From FEB-7 sp963698265 (GTDB lineage: Bacteria; Pseudomonadota; Gammaproteobacteria; Burkholderiales; Usitatibacteraceae): a stretch of DNA of 64,000 nt. This document shows positions 63,687 through 64,000 of the stretch, one piece after another. The stretch spans positions 1,054,001 to 1,118,000 of the forward strand of contig CAVOQC010000001.1 of NCBI GenBank assembly GCA_963698265.1, given 5' to 3'. Under the pieces are notes generated by a model that did no database searches, was not told the DNA's origin, and saw only the letters and a program-made list of their open reading frames with translations. The number at the start of each line of letters is the position of its first letter. Position 1 is the first letter of the stretch. The position numbers and the translations under genes were made by a program.

Positions 63687-64000
63687 TCAGGAGCCCGGGC
63701 CGCGCGCGGTCTTGCGGACTTCGTCGCTCACGAGATCGTGCAGCTCCTTCAGCCCGAATCGCGGCAGCGGTCGACCGTTCACGAAGAACTCGGGCGTCTT
63801 CGAGACGTTGAGTGCCTTCGCGTCGGCAATGTCGCGTTCCATGCGAGTGGCGATGTCCGGGCCGTTCATCTCGCGCCCGACGCGCTCCTGGTCGAGCCCG
63901 ACGCCGCGAAGCGCGGGCCAGACCTGGTCGACGTGCACCGCGTGGTTCACCGTCCAACGGTCCTGGGCGGCGAACAGGGCCTCCAGCGTCTGCCAGTAGA
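63687..64000 (-). CDS. DsbA-family thiol-disulfide protein, 5' end beyond the window
   Basis: The C-terminal 104 residues are visible and the frame is open through the window edge on the minus strand. WQTLEALFAAQDRWTVNHAV and KTPEFFVNGRPLPRFGLKELHDLV are typical of the DsbA/thioredoxin-like fold of DSBA oxidoreductases: the T-P-E-F-F block includes the cis-Pro loop. The CXXC motif would lie in the missing N-terminal part. It could shape disulfides of exported copper proteins. Confidence 0.82.
   Translation of the reverse strand, partial: YWQTLEALFAAQDRWTVNHAVHVDQVWPALRGVGLDQERVGREMNGPDIATRMERDIADAKALNVSKTPEFFVNGRPLPRFGLKELHDLVSDEVRKTARGPGS

Overview
The window is GC-rich, gene-dense, chromosomal DNA. 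It reads as a betaproteobacterium. The strongest signs are gene neighbourhoods familiar from that class: cutA-(dsbD)-tlpA-aroQ-accB-accC-prmA-zinc-ribbon protein next to a PfkB kinase and a glycine-zipper lipoprotein; hemC-hemD-hemX-hemY; and porin-glnK-amt divergent from ubiK with comM nearby. I cannot name the genus. No phage, integrase, transposase or CRISPR array was seen.

Layout. 1-2.7 kb: two tandem exported Ig-like paralogues, the first cut by the window edge. 2.8-6.6 kb: end of a surface-polysaccharide cluster (short NAD-epimerase, WecA-type phosphoglycosyltransferase, CapD/WbpM-type dehydratase), then tRNA-Arg(CCG). 6.8-10.6 kb: membrane cytochrome c, apaH, plsC-like acyltransferase, SlyB-like lipoprotein, PfkB kinase. 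10.8-13.2 kb: a cyclic-di-GMP-I riboswitch ahead of a DUF1631 protein. 13.1-19.4 kb: aroQ-accBC-prmA operon, preceded by tlpA, a DsbD reduced to its N-terminal domain, and cutA, with fxsA divergent. 19.5-25.4 kb: ferredoxin reductase, remnant of an acyl-CoA synthetase, CBS protein and the hem operon. 25.4-28.6 kb: nitrogen-regulated porin-glnK-amt operon with a sigma-54 promoter and NtrC site. 28.6-38.4 kb: metallopeptidase, comM, an exported four-domain rhodanese, a LytS/LytTR two-component pair, a 12-haem cytochrome and a Bcr/CflA exporter. 38.4 kb: a large perfect palindromic element. 38.5-41.7 kb: MFS carrier, rhodanese, M20 amidohydrolase.

41.7-64 kb is a copper-homeostasis island. It holds cusCBA with a CusF domain fused to CusB, two different multicopper oxidases, a CusRS-type two-component system, a DUF411 protein, a second TolC-like protein, a cupredoxin, a free CusF, a Met-rich periplasmic protein, a CopA-type P1B ATPase and several small membrane or exported proteins. 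Three promoters in the island share a tandem 11-bp motif that I propose as the CusR box. The logic is export of Cu(I) by the ATPase and the RND pump, periplasmic chaperoning by CusF, cupredoxin and Met-rich proteins, and oxidation by the multicopper oxidases.

The main oddity is that cusA and copA, the two core copper pumps, are broken by 13 and 7 single-base insertions with no deletions, while flanking genes are intact. Most sites are one-base extensions of short runs, so a consensus artefact is more likely than decay, but raw reads are needed. Other points of interest are the riboswitch-DUF1631 pairing, the stand-alone DsbD N-domain, the acyl-CoA synthetase remnant, the CX4CH haem site and the palindromic element.
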